Shown: piece after piece, positions 46,760 to 54,778 of the stretch
Position numbering within the stretch: position 1 is the first letter of the stretch
How the letters are laid out: each line of letters starts with the position of its first letter
Source: Streptomyces violaceusniger Tu 4113
Lineage (GTDB): Bacteria; Actinomycetota; Actinomycetes; Streptomycetales; Streptomycetaceae
Assembly: GCF_000147815.2 (NCBI RefSeq)
Contig: NC_015957.1
Coordinates: 1,178,001 to 1,242,000, forward strand
Direction of reading: 5' to 3'
DNA length: 64,000 nucleotides
The notes under the pieces: model-generated
What the model saw: only the letters and a program-made list of their open reading frames with translations
Told to the model about the DNA's origin: nothing
The model's database searches: none
Translations under genes and position numbers: made by a program

Positions 46760-47442
46760 CGGGCGCCCGCCATGTCCCGCGCCTTGCCGTCGCGCACGAC
46801 GACCTCGCGGTCGGAGTACGCGGCGACCCGCGCCTCATGGGTGACCAGGACGACGGCCGTACGGGTCTCCCGGGCCGCCTCGGTCAGCAGCTCCATGACC
46901 CGCTCGCCGTTGAGCGAGTCCAGCGCGCCGGTCGGCTCGTCGGCGAACAGCACCCGCGGCCCGGTGACCAGCGAGCGGGCCACCGCCACGCGCTGCCCCT
47001 GACCGCCGGAGACCTCGCCGGGCCGCTTGGCCGCCACGGCGTCGACCTCCAGCCGCTCCATCCAGGACAGCGACCGGGCCTCCGCCTCCTTGCGCTTGAC
47101 CCCGTTGAGCCGCAGCGGCAGCGCGACGTTCTCCACACAGGTCAGCTCGGGGACGAGCTGGCCGAACTGGAAGACGAAGCCGAACTCGCCACGGCGCAGG
47201 CTGCTGCGCTCGCTGTCCGACATGGCGGACAGCTCGCGCCCGCCGTAGTGCACCGAGCCGGAGTCCGGCCGGACGATCCCGGCCAGGCAGTGCAGCAGGG
47301 TCGACTTGCCGGAGCCGGAGGGGCCCATGACGGCGACGACCTCGCCGGGGTGGATGGAGAACTCCGCGCCGTCCAGCGCGGGCGTAGGGCCGTACGACTT
47401 GTGCAGGTCGTCGGCCATCAGCAGGGATCCTGTCGGGGTCAT
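46756..47442 (-). CDS. ABC transporter ATP-binding protein (copy B)
   Basis: A 228-residue ATPase, the same length as copy A and largely identical. Walker A is GPSGSGKST, the signature VSGGQGQRVAVARSLV and Walker B RVLFADEPTGALDS. Differences cluster in the N-terminal strand (MADDLHKSYGPTPALDGAEF) and near LSWMERLEVDAVAAKRPG. It overlaps padR copy B and permease copy B by 4 nt each. Confidence 0.92.
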   Translation of the reverse strand: MTPTGSLLMADDLHKSYGPTPALDGAEFSIHPGEVVAVMGPSGSGKSTLLHCLAGIVRPDSGSVHYGGRELSAMSDSERSSLRRGEFGFVFQFGQLVPELTCVENVALPLRLNGVKRKEAEARSLSWMERLEVDAVAAKRPGEVSGGQGQRVAVARSLVTGPRVLFADEPTGALDSLNGERVMELLTEAARETRTAVVLVTHEARVAAYSDREVVVRDGKARDMAGAR

Positions 47443-47972
47443 GAACGCACCGCCTTGGCGAGTTGGCCGAGGCGGGCGGCGGTGAGTTCCAGCCAGCGCA
47501 GATCGGCCTCGAGATGGAAGAGGGCGTGGTCGCAGATGAGTTGGTCGCTGAGGTCGCCTTCGCGCTTGCGCTGGGTCAGTTCGCGCATCAGCCGCAGATG
47601 TTCGGCGCGTTGGACGTCGAGGAGATCGGCCGCGTCGCGCCCGGTGAGCAGGGCGATGACGACCTTGGTGTAGAGGACCGACTGGAGATAGGGCTCGGGC
47701 TTCTCGGGCTCGGTGAGCCAGTGCTCCACATCGGTGATGCCCGCGTCGGTGATGGCGTAGCGCTTGCGCTCCGGGCCACCCCCGTGCTCGATGCCGTCGA
47801 CCTCCACCAGGCCGTTCTTCAGCAGCCGGGACATGGTCGAGTAGACCTGCCCGTAGTGCAGCGGGCGGTCGTGTCCGAATCGTTCGTCGAAGGCTCTCTT
47901 GAGGTCGTAGCCGTGGCGCGGGCCGCCCTCGAGGAGTCCGAGCAGGGTGTGGCCAATTGACATGCCCAGCAC
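47439..47972 (-). CDS. PadR family transcriptional regulator (copy B)
   Basis: A 177-residue protein identical to PadR copy A except DVEHWLTEP for DVQHWLTQP. The nucleotide sequence is also nearly identical, in contrast to the permease. The operator TATAC-N7-GTATA is retained upstream. The two regulators should therefore bind both operators and may form mixed dimers. ATG 47963 is an alternative start. Confidence 0.92.
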   Translation of the reverse strand: MLGMSIGHTLLGLLEGGPRHGYDLKRAFDERFGHDRPLHYGQVYSTMSRLLKNGLVEVDGIEHGGGPERKRYAITDAGITDVEHWLTEPEKPEPYLQSVLYTKVVIALLTGRDAADLLDVQRAEHLRLMRELTQRKREGDLSDQLICDHALFHLEADLRWLELTAARLGQLAKAVRS

Positions 47973-47985
47973 TCTACATCATGCG

Positions 47986-48002
47986 TATACCTGGAGTGTA
48001 TA
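47986..48002. promoter_or_regulatory. probable PadR operator, copy B
   Basis: TATAC-CTGGAGT-GTATA has the same arms as the copy A operator with one spacer substitution, at the same distance from padR. Confidence 0.7.
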
Positions 48003-48050
48003 GCTGCGCTGCGGGGTGCGTTATCGCAGGTCAGGCAGGTGCGAGCGGGG

Positions 48051-48668
48051 TCAGGGCTGATTCGCCTCGACCATGCCGGCCGCGCCGTCCACGATCTGCC
48101 GGCGGGCCGCCACCACCGCGCCCGCCTGCTGGCGCTGGAGCATCGCGGAGGCAATCTCGGGGGCGTAGGCGAGGTGGGTGAAGCGCGATTCGATGATGCG
48201 GACCCCGGCCGCCTCGACCCGGGCGTGCAGTTCGATGGCGAGCTTCTCGGTGATCTCCTCGGCGTTGCCGCGCAGCGAGAGGGCGTCCTCGTCATGGGCG
48301 TCGTACGGGTACTCGATGGCGATATGCCGCACCGCGGCCTCGGTCTGGGTGGAGACGAACTCCAGGAAGTCGTCCACCTCGAACATCGCCTGGGCGGTGT
48401 CCTCGACCCTCCAGACGACGACCGCGGCGAGCTCGATCGGGTTGCCGTAGGCGTCGTTGACCTTGAGGATCGGGGTCTCGTGGTTGCGCACCCGGGTGGA
48501 GATCTTCTCGCGGCTGGTGAGCGGGTTCACCCAGCGCAGCCCGTCGGTGCGGATGGTGCCGCGGTAGCGGCCGAAGAGCTGGACCACCCGGGCCTCACCG
48601 GGGGCGATGGTGTTGAGGCCGCACATGGTGAGGATCGCGGCGACGATTTTCGCGTGTCCCTTTCTCAT
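48051..48668 (-). pseudogene. truncated SPFH/Band 7 gene (duplicate)
   Basis: About 190 codons match the central SPFH domain of the protein at 17,376-18,332. Both N-terminal helices are lost: similarity stops at GCGGCGACGAT, 48,647, and the frame is now preceded by unrelated codons MRKGHAKI. The C-terminal ~50 residues and the RHH partner gene are removed by a deletion, so the frame ends MVEANQP. Without its anchor it is unlikely to function as a membrane scaffold, although the frame is open. Confidence 0.8.
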
Positions 48669-49094
48669 TGACGATGGCCCTCGTCCGGCCCAAGGGACAA
48701 CACTGTGAGACGTACGCCTGTCCTGTCGCATTGAAGCTGTCGGATTCGCACTCGTTCTCGTTCAAGCTGTCGGATTCTCATCGCATCACGCGCTGAGCGG
48801 CGAACGAGACTCCCCCGAGGTGACAAACGGGACAGGTTCGGGCCGTGGGCGAGTCCGCTGCCGTGAAAGCCATGTCCTTTGAGAAGGCCGAGGGTCAGCC
48901 GGAGCGGTGGCGTAGAGCTGTGCTGGCTGTAGGCATGCCGGGCGAGCTTGGCGGAGCAGGTCGTGGGTCGACAAAGGCAAGACCGTCGGTGCCGCGCACA
49001 GTCGCAGCGCGGGCCGGAGGTAACTGGAGCTGGTCGCGTGGCACGTACTGTCCGACCTGGTGGGGTAGTTGACCTTGCTCTAGGGTCATCATGC
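48669..49094. other. gene-poor stretch with a 30-bp-spaced direct repeat
   Basis: No gene recognised. AAGCTGTCGGATTC occurs at 48,734-48,747 and 48,764-48,777. Open frames on both strands lack conserved motifs and have irregular codon use; they could be transposase debris. Confidence 0.5.
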
Positions 49095-49946
49095 ATGAGC
49101 TCTGCTGACGATCAGAATTTCGGTGTCCAGGTCGACGTCCGGGTGCGGCAGGCCGATCTTGGCCAAGACGGCTGGGCAAGCACGATCGGCATGGCCCGCT
49201 GGCTGGAAGACGCCCGGATTCGGCTGCCACTGCGCCGCTTCGAACGCCTCACCGGTACGGGCGGGTTCGGCCCGTACCAGATACTGCTCGTCGGCCAACG
49301 GGTCAACCGGCTCGCTCAGGCTGGACCGACCGGTACCCGCGTGCAGGTGCACACCGGCGTTCGCCGGGTCGGGCGCTCCTCATTCACCTTCGAACAGGCG
49401 ATCGTGGTCGGCGGCAAGCATGTGGGGAGTGGCGACGCCACTGTCGTGCTGGCCGACAACTCGGGGCCGCTCCAGCTTCCCGACGAGTTGATCGACGATC
49501 TCGCCGAGATACAGCTACCGGAGACAGGATCGTCGGCAGCTGCCCGTCCACGCCCAGAGCGCCTGCAACGTGCCCACTACCTGTATTGGGCCCCGCTGCG
49601 TTCCCGGATCGGTGACGTCGACTCCAACCAGCACGTCAACTTCATCGCACTGGCCACTTGGTACGACGAGGCCGTCGCCACGTTCACCTTGCACTCGATC
49701 GGGACGAGTGGTGCGGGCTCGGTGCCAGATCTACCCCCGTGGTCGTACCAGATCCAGTATCTCGGTGAGGTGACCTACCCGGGCGACTACGAGATCGGGC
49801 TCACGGTCCGCTCCGTCGACACCGAGTCCGTGCACTACGAACTCGGTGTCTTCCGCGACAGCACCTGCCTGGGCGTGGCCGACGCCGTCGGCCCACTCGG
49901 CAAACTGACGGCCGAAGCTCTGGAAACGGCCCGGGCAGCGGACTAG
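49095..49946 (+). CDS. double-hotdog acyl-CoA thioesterase-like protein
   Basis: A 283-residue protein with two hotdog (4HBT-like) repeats. The first half has VDVRVRQADLGQDGWASTIGMARWLEDARIRLPL; the second has YWAPLRSRIGDVDSNQHVNFIALATWYDEAVATF with the HVN and YDEA positions typical of thioesterases. It would hydrolyse an acyl-CoA or acyl-ACP. ATG 49095 is taken; no strong ribosome site is visible. It is intact cargo of the left element, flanked by debris, with no pathway partner nearby. Confidence 0.75.
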   Translation: MSSADDQNFGVQVDVRVRQADLGQDGWASTIGMARWLEDARIRLPLRRFERLTGTGGFGPYQILLVGQRVNRLAQAGPTGTRVQVHTGVRRVGRSSFTFEQAIVVGGKHVGSGDATVVLADNSGPLQLPDELIDDLAEIQLPETGSSAAARPRPERLQRAHYLYWAPLRSRIGDVDSNQHVNFIALATWYDEAVATFTLHSIGTSGAGSVPDLPPWSYQIQYLGEVTYPGDYEIGLTVRSVDTESVHYELGVFRDSTCLGVADAVGPLGKLTAEALETARAAD

Positions 49947-50317
49947 CCACAGTCTCTCGGGGGGCAGGCTCAGGTTCATCCCGACATCGCGGCGCCTTTG
50001 GCCCCCGATTCGCCGACGGCAGCGGCGTGTCCTGGCCGGGCCATTGGCCGAAGCAGCACCGTCGGTGCCGCAGCAGGCCTCGTCCGAGCAGGGGGACACT
50101 CTTCGACGGGCCTGACGAGGCTGCGGCCTCCCCTGCCGGACCAGGCCGCCTCCCCTAACGCGGCCTGGTCAGCTCGCCCTGCCAAGCATGTCTTCCACAT
50201 TGCACAGTCGGTGCCGACGGCCCGTAGAGAACCGTCGGCACTGACCTTCCGACGACCCGGAGGGTCACGTCCGCTGGAGTGGTGTATCGACGGCCACTCG
50301 GTGATCCGTTGTTGAGG
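49947..50317. other. gene-free stretch with a GTGCCGACGG hairpin
   Basis: No gene seen. GTGCCGACGG at 50,211-50,220 pairs with CCGTCGGCAC at 50,232-50,241. The last ~100 bp before the IS256-like fragment probably includes that element's terminal repeat. Confidence 0.45.
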
Positions 50318-50488
50318 CTATGCGGTGAGTTCGGTGGGCAGGTCGGGTTGGTCGGTTCCTGACTCGATCGGGTGGAGGCGGGCCTTGGCGAGGAGTTCGC
50401 GGCCCATGTAGCGGCGGGCTTCGGTCCATTCGTCGTTCTGTTCGGCCAGGACGGCACCGATCAGACGAATCGCGGCGGTTCGGTCAGG
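50318..50488 (-). pseudogene. C-terminal fragment of an IS256-family (mutator) transposase
   Basis: Fifty-six codons ending in TAG read AAIRLIGAVLAEQNDEW TEARRYMG and continue RELLAKARLHPIESG, the usual C-terminus of actinobacterial mutator-type transposases. The fragment stops exactly at the terminal inverted repeat of an IS3-family element at 50,489, so the IS3 element inserted into it and the rest is gone. Confidence 0.75.
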
Positions 50489-50519
50489 TGAGGTTCCCCC
50501 GCTGTACGGGGGTGGCTGA

Positions 50520-51440
50520 CTAGCTGGTCAGGGAGGGTTGACGTGGTTTCAGGTTCACTTGTTCGGCCGTTGCCTGGCTGGCGTAATGCTTCTCCTCGTA
50601 CTCGATCGGGCTGAGGTAGCCGAGCCGTTTCTGGATGCGGCGGGGGTTATAGAAGCCGTCGATGTACTCGAAGAGCGTGAGGTTCGCTTCGGCTCTGGTG
50701 GGGAAGACGCGGCCGCGGATGCACTCGGTCTTGATGACCATCCACAGGTTCTCCGCCAGGGCATTGTCGAACGAGTCGCCGACCGAGCCCATGGACGCCT
50801 GGATACCGGCCCTGACCAGGCGTGTCGTGAGCTTCACGGACGTGTACTGACAGCCGTGGTCGGCATGGTGAATGAGCTCACCGGGGGCGACTTCGCGGCT
50901 GGCCAGGGCATACTCCAGCGTGGTCAGGACCAGATCGGCGTCTGCGCGGGCGGAGGTTTCCCAGGCCACCACCCGGCGGGAGAACGCGTCGCGGATCGCG
51001 GACAGCCACAGCGGGCCCTCCTCCGTCGCGATCATGGTCAGGTCCGTGACCCACAGCCGGTTCGGCACGTTCGCGGTGAAGTCGCGTTGCACCAGGTCAG
51101 GGGCCGGTTCCGCGTCCGGGTCACGTCGGGTGAAGCCCTTGCCCCGCCGGGGACTGATCCCGGCCAGGCCGGCTTGGCGCATGAGCCGTTCAATGCGTTT
51201 GCGGCCGACGTGGATGCCTTCACGCCGGAGGACGGCGTGCACGCGGGGTGAGCCGTAGATCCCGCCGGAGTCGGCGTGGACCTGCCGGATCTTCCCGGTG
51301 AGCTCGGCGTCCTGGCGGCGTCGCTCGCATGGCTCCTTCTCGGCCTGGCGCCAGCGGTAGTAGGTGGAGGAGGGGATGGAAAGTTCCCGGAGTACGGGCT
51401 CGACCCCCAGGTGCGGGTGCGCATCGACGAGCGCGGTCAC
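50520..51440 (-). CDS. IS3-family transposase OrfB (integrase catalytic domain)
   Basis: A 306-residue OrfB. The HTH_21 region is GGIYGSPRVHAVLRREGIHVGRKRIERLMRQAGL. The rve DDE core has WVTDLTMI (first Asp), the LIHHADHGCQYTS second Asp, and GSVGDSFDNALAENLWMVIKTE supplying the Glu. Normally it is made with OrfA as a frameshift fusion; here OrfA is truncated to its last residues, so the element is probably immobile. Confidence 0.92.
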   Translation of the reverse strand: MTALVDAHPHLGVEPVLRELSIPSSTYYRWRQAEKEPCERRRQDAELTGKIRQVHADSGGIYGSPRVHAVLRREGIHVGRKRIERLMRQAGLAGISPRRGKGFTRRDPDAEPAPDLVQRDFTANVPNRLWVTDLTMIATEEGPLWLSAIRDAFSRRVVAWETSARADADLVLTTLEYALASREVAPGELIHHADHGCQYTSVKLTTRLVRAGIQASMGSVGDSFDNALAENLWMVIKTECIRGRVFPTRAEANLTLFEYIDGFYNPRRIQKRLGYLSPIEYEEKHYASQATAEQVNLKPRQPSLTS

Positions 51441-51523
51441 CTGGGCCGGGTCGGGTCGAGCTGGGCCGCGAAAAAAGCTGAGGCCGTCCGCAGGACCTCG
51501 TTCGCCCGCTTGAGCTGGGCATG
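51441..51523 (-). pseudogene. orfA 3' remnant of the IS3 element
   Basis: In the frame running up to orfB the codons read AQLKRANEVLRTASAFFAAQLDPTRP, the standard leucine-zipper-like C-terminus of IS3 OrfA. Similarity ends at the misplaced terminal repeat at 51,524. Confidence 0.75.
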
Positions 51524-51634
51524 TGAGGTTCCCCCGAGATGCGGGGAGAGGTGACAGCAGGTCGGGTAGGTCTCACGAGAGGAGCCCAGACGATGCCTGC
51601 CCCGAGGAAATACCCGCTGGAGGGAAGTCACTGA

Positions 51635-52003
51635 AGAGGCGTCCGGTCCTCGTGTTCGGTTTCGCGATCTTTTGGTGGACCCGGCTGGGAACAGGTACGG
51701 CCACCATGTGATCATCGGGAGTTGCGCGAACTCCTGAAGATCGTGCGGAGGCCGTGGGCCAAAGCGTGGCCCTGTCCGCTAGCGAGCGATGCTCGACCAG
51801 GCCATAGCCCGGATCGCGGGCCGGTCAGGGTGCTTGCCGGGAGACGCCTCGGGCTCGCCGGTCGTGCGTGCGTTCTCTCCAGTGGTTGTGCGGGTGCTTG
51901 CGTTATCCGTAACGGGTGGCAGTGGGGGTCGGTTCAATGTGGGTTTCATCGCTCCCGCCGGAACCTGAGGAATGGCCACAACCTGTGGACCAGTTGAGGT
52001 GGT
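51635..52003. other. gene-free stretch
   Basis: About 370 bp between the IS remnant and the sigma-factor fragment. No motif, promoter or coding pattern is convincing. An in-frame tail ending GRLVGRPKAHAA and a stop at 52,004 on the minus strand may be another gene fragment. Confidence 0.4.
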
Positions 52004-52101
52004 TCAGGCTGCGTGAGCTTTGGGGCGCCCGACGAGCCGGCCGAGCGAGTCCCAAGACCGTTGGTCGGTGATCCGGCCTTGCCCGCTTCGCTCACCGGCT
52101 T

Positions 52102-52222
52102 CAGTGCCGCAGGTCGTTCTCTTCCCGCAGGTGCGACAGCTTCTCGGGGTTGCGCACCGCGTTGAGCCCGGTGATCAGGCCGTCGTCGATGCGCACCGCC
52201 ATGACGGTGTCGATCGCGCCGC
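52102..52222 (-). pseudogene. C-terminal fragment of an ECF41/SigJ-like sigma factor
   Basis: Forty codons read IDTVMAVRIDDGLITGLNAV then RNPEKLSHL and end at TGA. This is the closing strand-helix of the SnoaL-like domain in SigJ/ECF41 sigma factors (recalled pattern DDGLITGLYYVRNPEKL). All sigma-2 and sigma-4 regions are missing. It abuts the integrase fragment directly. Confidence 0.65.
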
Positions 52223-52727
52223 TGCAAGACCAGGCTCGTCCCGCTCAAGCACCGGCGGGAGGGCGAGTACCGCGATGTGCTGGTGGCGCCGTTCATCGTC
52301 GAGGAATGTCATGGGCATGAGGCCATGTGCCGACCGATCCCTCCTGAGTTTCAGGACAAGGCCGGACGGCCACGGGTGGTCGAGTTCTTCTTCGCCGCCG
52401 CGGGATCGCGGGAAGGGCGTCATGCCCACGGCCACCACCTACGCGTACCACTTTCGGAAGGGGCAGATCGCGGCCGGCATCACCAAGCCCGACGGGACCG
52501 CGAAGTACACCCCGCACTCGCTGCGGCACTTCTTCGCCTCGACCGCATGGGCAAACGGCGGACCGATCCACGAGGTCTCGCGCTGGCTCGGCCACAAGTC
52601 GATCAAGACCACCGTGGACATCTACGGTCACCTGGTCCCCGAAGCGTGGGACCGTTGTCGGGACGTCATGCGGAACGCCATGCGCCCGGCTGTGACAGAC
52701 TCGCAGGCGCCTGCCTCCGCAGCGTGA
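52223..52727 (+). pseudogene. 5'-truncated, frameshifted tyrosine integrase
   Basis: The segment starts mid-gene with KTRLVPLKHRREGEYRDV. Near 52,410-52,425 it shifts to another frame and continues MPTATTYAYHFRKGQIAAGI. The catalytic C-terminus is present: TPHSLRHFFASTAWANGG (HxLRH with the Arg) and VSRWLGHKSIKTTVDIYGHLVPEAWD (His and the nucleophilic Tyr). The N-terminal arm-binding and core-binding domains are gone. It ends 100 bp before the middle att site, the usual int-att arrangement. Confidence 0.85.
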
Positions 52728-52817
52728 CGTACTGGATGTGCTGGATGAGTTCCGACGGTGCTGGATCGGTGCTGGATACGATCAGCGTGACCGACGTTTT
52801 TGCAGGTGGGAGCACTG

Positions 52818-52840
52818 CGTTGAACGTTCCGCTTCAACGT
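52818..52840 (+). other. middle att site with symmetrical core (attP-like junction)
   Basis: Inverted CGTTGAA and TTCAACG flank an 8-nt spacer, and 15 bp (GTTCCGCTTCAACGT) match the ychF core. GTGCTGGATC-type arm repeats occur on both sides (52,757-52,780 and 52,932-53,026). Having element sequence on both sides is what a joint between two tandem elements should look like. Confidence 0.75.
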
Positions 52841-52842
52841 GT

Positions 52843-53360
52843 AGTGGCTGACGCATCACCACGTCGCTGATCTGGCAAACATGCAGGTCAGATAGGGTCC
52901 GACTCTTCGGCGTCGGGCCCCTGGTCTTTTCCTGTGCTGGGATGGTGCTGGGAAACCTGACCTGTCGTCACCTGTTATCACCCCTGCTCATCCCTACCGT
53001 GCTGGAATCGTGCTGGGATGCCGGTGGGGTCCCCGTGCTGAATCGCGGGCAGATTCCCGCGAGAGTGCGCGCGGCCTCGGGCGGCGCCGGTCGCCGGTAC
53101 TGAGGGGGCGAGGCCGAGCTGTTTGGCTGGTAGGGGGAGCGGTCGGATCAGGCGATGGTCTGGTGACACAAGCGCGCGGTCGCCCGTGCAAGCATCGTCT
53201 GGTCGACCCCTTCGGCTGCACCGCCTGGACAGATCTCGGTCGCCGTGACAGCCCGCCACGGCGATTGAGTTCGTTCGTCTCCCGCTCCCCTCCTCCCCGC
53301 CCTTGCCCGGGTCAGCGTCCCAGCGAGTGATGGTCTCGCCCAGGTCTCGGGACAGGAGGA
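52843..53360. other. element end region without genes
   Basis: It holds the hairpin 52,895-52,920, a block similar to 43,681-43,733 and arm-type repeats GTGCTGGGATGGTGCTGGGA and GTGCTGGAATCGTGCTGGGA. From ~53,030 on nothing is recognised. Confidence 0.5.
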
Positions 53361-53395
53361 GGCTCCCCCGGCTGCGGTGCGTGGTGAGGGGAGCC
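53361..53395 (-). terminator. hairpin downstream of the TIR operon
   Basis: GGCTCCCC pairs with GGGGAGCC across a 19-nt loop, 25 bp after the last gene of the operon. Confidence 0.5.
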
Positions 53396-53419
53396 CCGGA
53401 GAGCCGACCGCCTACCGGA

Positions 53420-54778
53420 TCAGCCCCCGTCCTCGTCTTCCTCGTCCCTTACGCGAGGTGCGGCGGCCCGGTGCGGGCTGTGCGAGGTGTCCCAGAGGTG
53501 CGGAGGTGTCATGTCGTCCTCGCTTGTCTCCCACCAGCCTTGGTTTTGTTCGCCCGCGCCGCTCTCCGCCGCCCCCGGCCTGAACGTGTCCGCGCCCGCG
53601 TCGGCATCCGGGGCCGCGGCCGCGTCGCTGAACGGCGAGCCCTCGGGGGCTGGGAAGCCCGCCGACCAGGGCCCCGTGGTGTCCCCCTCGCCCGATGGGC
53701 CACCCTCCGTCCCCTCGCCCCCGTCCTCGTCGTGTGCCGGCAGAAGGGTCCGCCTGATCTCCTCGGCGGCCTCGTCCAGCCCGGCCGCTTCCAGACTCCG
53801 CACCACACGGTGCACGAACACCGTGTACTCGTCCATGTCCGGCTTCAGGCCCACCGCCGCCAGCAACAGGAGCAGCCGATCCGAAACCCCTACCTCCTCC
53901 TCGCGTTCGAACGTCCCTTTTCCCTGGCCGTGTCCCTCCCACAGCGGGCCCCCGACGGTCGCTTCGCTCCGCGCGCCCACAGGCGGGACGAGCAGGTGGC
54001 GGAAGAGCTCGGGCACCTCCTCGTCGTTGGCCGCCGCCGCGATCTGGGCGAGCGGGCCGATCATGTCGACCGCCTTCTCGATTTCGTTCTCGTGACGGGA
54101 CAGCCACCACACCACCGCGCTGCCCGCGCTCTTGAGCACGTCGTCACCGAGATAGCGCCGCTTGTTGCGCTCGTGCTGACGCTCGTACTCCCAGATCTCC
54201 TCTTCCTTGCGAAGGTCGTTCAACTTCCGCAGACGCTCACGGTCGGCGGGGGCGAGGGTCAGCGTCACATCGGCCGCCAGGGCCTTCACCCGTCCGCTCC
54301 GGTCCGGGAGCGGGACGCCCAGCTCCCCCTCCAGGAGATACCGCGCGAAGCTCGCCCGGCCGGGCTCTTCCTGGCGGACGACCTCCAGGGCCCGGTTGAC
54401 GATCGAGGACAGGGCGAGGGCCGGGGAGGCGCCGTTGGACCGTTCGGCGTGGTTGAGGGCCGGCCTCCACCACACGGTGGCGGAGAAGAGGAAGTCGTAG
54501 CCGTCCGCCGCGCTCGGCAGTGCCGCGTCGACCACCCGCGTCTCCTGGTACGGCTGCTCCGTCGGCACCGCTGGTGGCTCAGGCTCCCCGGGCTCGTACG
54601 GGTCGGCTGACGCGCCGCCACCGATGAAGACCGTCATCACGAGCAGCAGGGAGCCAGAGGCCGTGACCATGGACATGAAGCCCCACAGCCACGCCGACCA
54701 GTGCAGGAGGTTTCCGAGAACAGCCGGTGCGAGGCTGCAGAGAGCGACGAACAGCAGGCTGCGAAAGCGGTGTTTCAT
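53420..54778 (-). CDS. membrane-anchored protein, third gene of the TIR operon
   Basis: A 452-residue protein of no known family. Two N-terminal helices (~residues 7-25 and 28-52, LLFVALCSLAPAVLGNLLHW and GFMSMVTASGSLLLVMTVFIGGG) precede a soluble region. A conserved-looking N-terminal part has DGYDFLFSATVWWRPALNHAERS; then come charged helices (RLRKLNDLRKEEEIWEYERQ) and SAVVWWLSRHENEIEKAVDMIG. The last ~110 residues are acidic and disordered, ending DEEDEDGG. ATG 54778 overlaps the stop of the upstream gene by 4 nt. In conflict systems a two-helix protein beside a TIR gene often acts at the membrane; that role here is inference. Confidence 0.72.
   Translation of the reverse strand: MKHRFRSLLFVALCSLAPAVLGNLLHWSAWLWGFMSMVTASGSLLLVMTVFIGGGASADPYEPGEPEPPAVPTEQPYQETRVVDAALPSAADGYDFLFSATVWWRPALNHAERSNGASPALALSSIVNRALEVVRQEEPGRASFARYLLEGELGVPLPDRSGRVKALAADVTLTLAPADRERLRKLNDLRKEEEIWEYERQHERNKRRYLGDDVLKSAGSAVVWWLSRHENEIEKAVDMIGPLAQIAAAANDEEVPELFRHLLVPPVGARSEATVGGPLWEGHGQGKGTFEREEEVGVSDRLLLLLAAVGLKPDMDEYTVFVHRVVRSLEAAGLDEAAEEIRRTLLPAHDEDGGEGTEGGPSGEGDTTGPWSAGFPAPEGSPFSDAAAAPDADAGADTFRPGAAESGAGEQNQGWWETSEDDMTPPHLWDTSHSPHRAAAPRVRDEEDEDGG

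Larger units (their letters stand above)
50489..51634 (-). mobile_element. rearranged IS3-family insertion sequence
   Basis: The right end is TGAGGTTCCCCCG at 50,489-50,501, next to the orfB stop. orfB is complete and orfA survives only as its C-terminal ~28 codons. At 51,524-51,536 the same TGAGGTTCCCCCG occurs in the same orientation as the right end. It is followed by a left-end region and the first 10 codons of orfA (MPAPRKYPLE) on the plus strand. A normal IS3 would have this segment inverted at the far end, so the left end is inverted here or belongs to a second, truncated copy. Confidence 0.8.

Noticed and set aside
52020..52300. 5' extension of the integrase frame as a complete integrase gene
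   Set aside because: The upstream codons in that frame show no integrase motifs; the real N-terminal segment is in another frame and is cut by the sigma-factor fragment.
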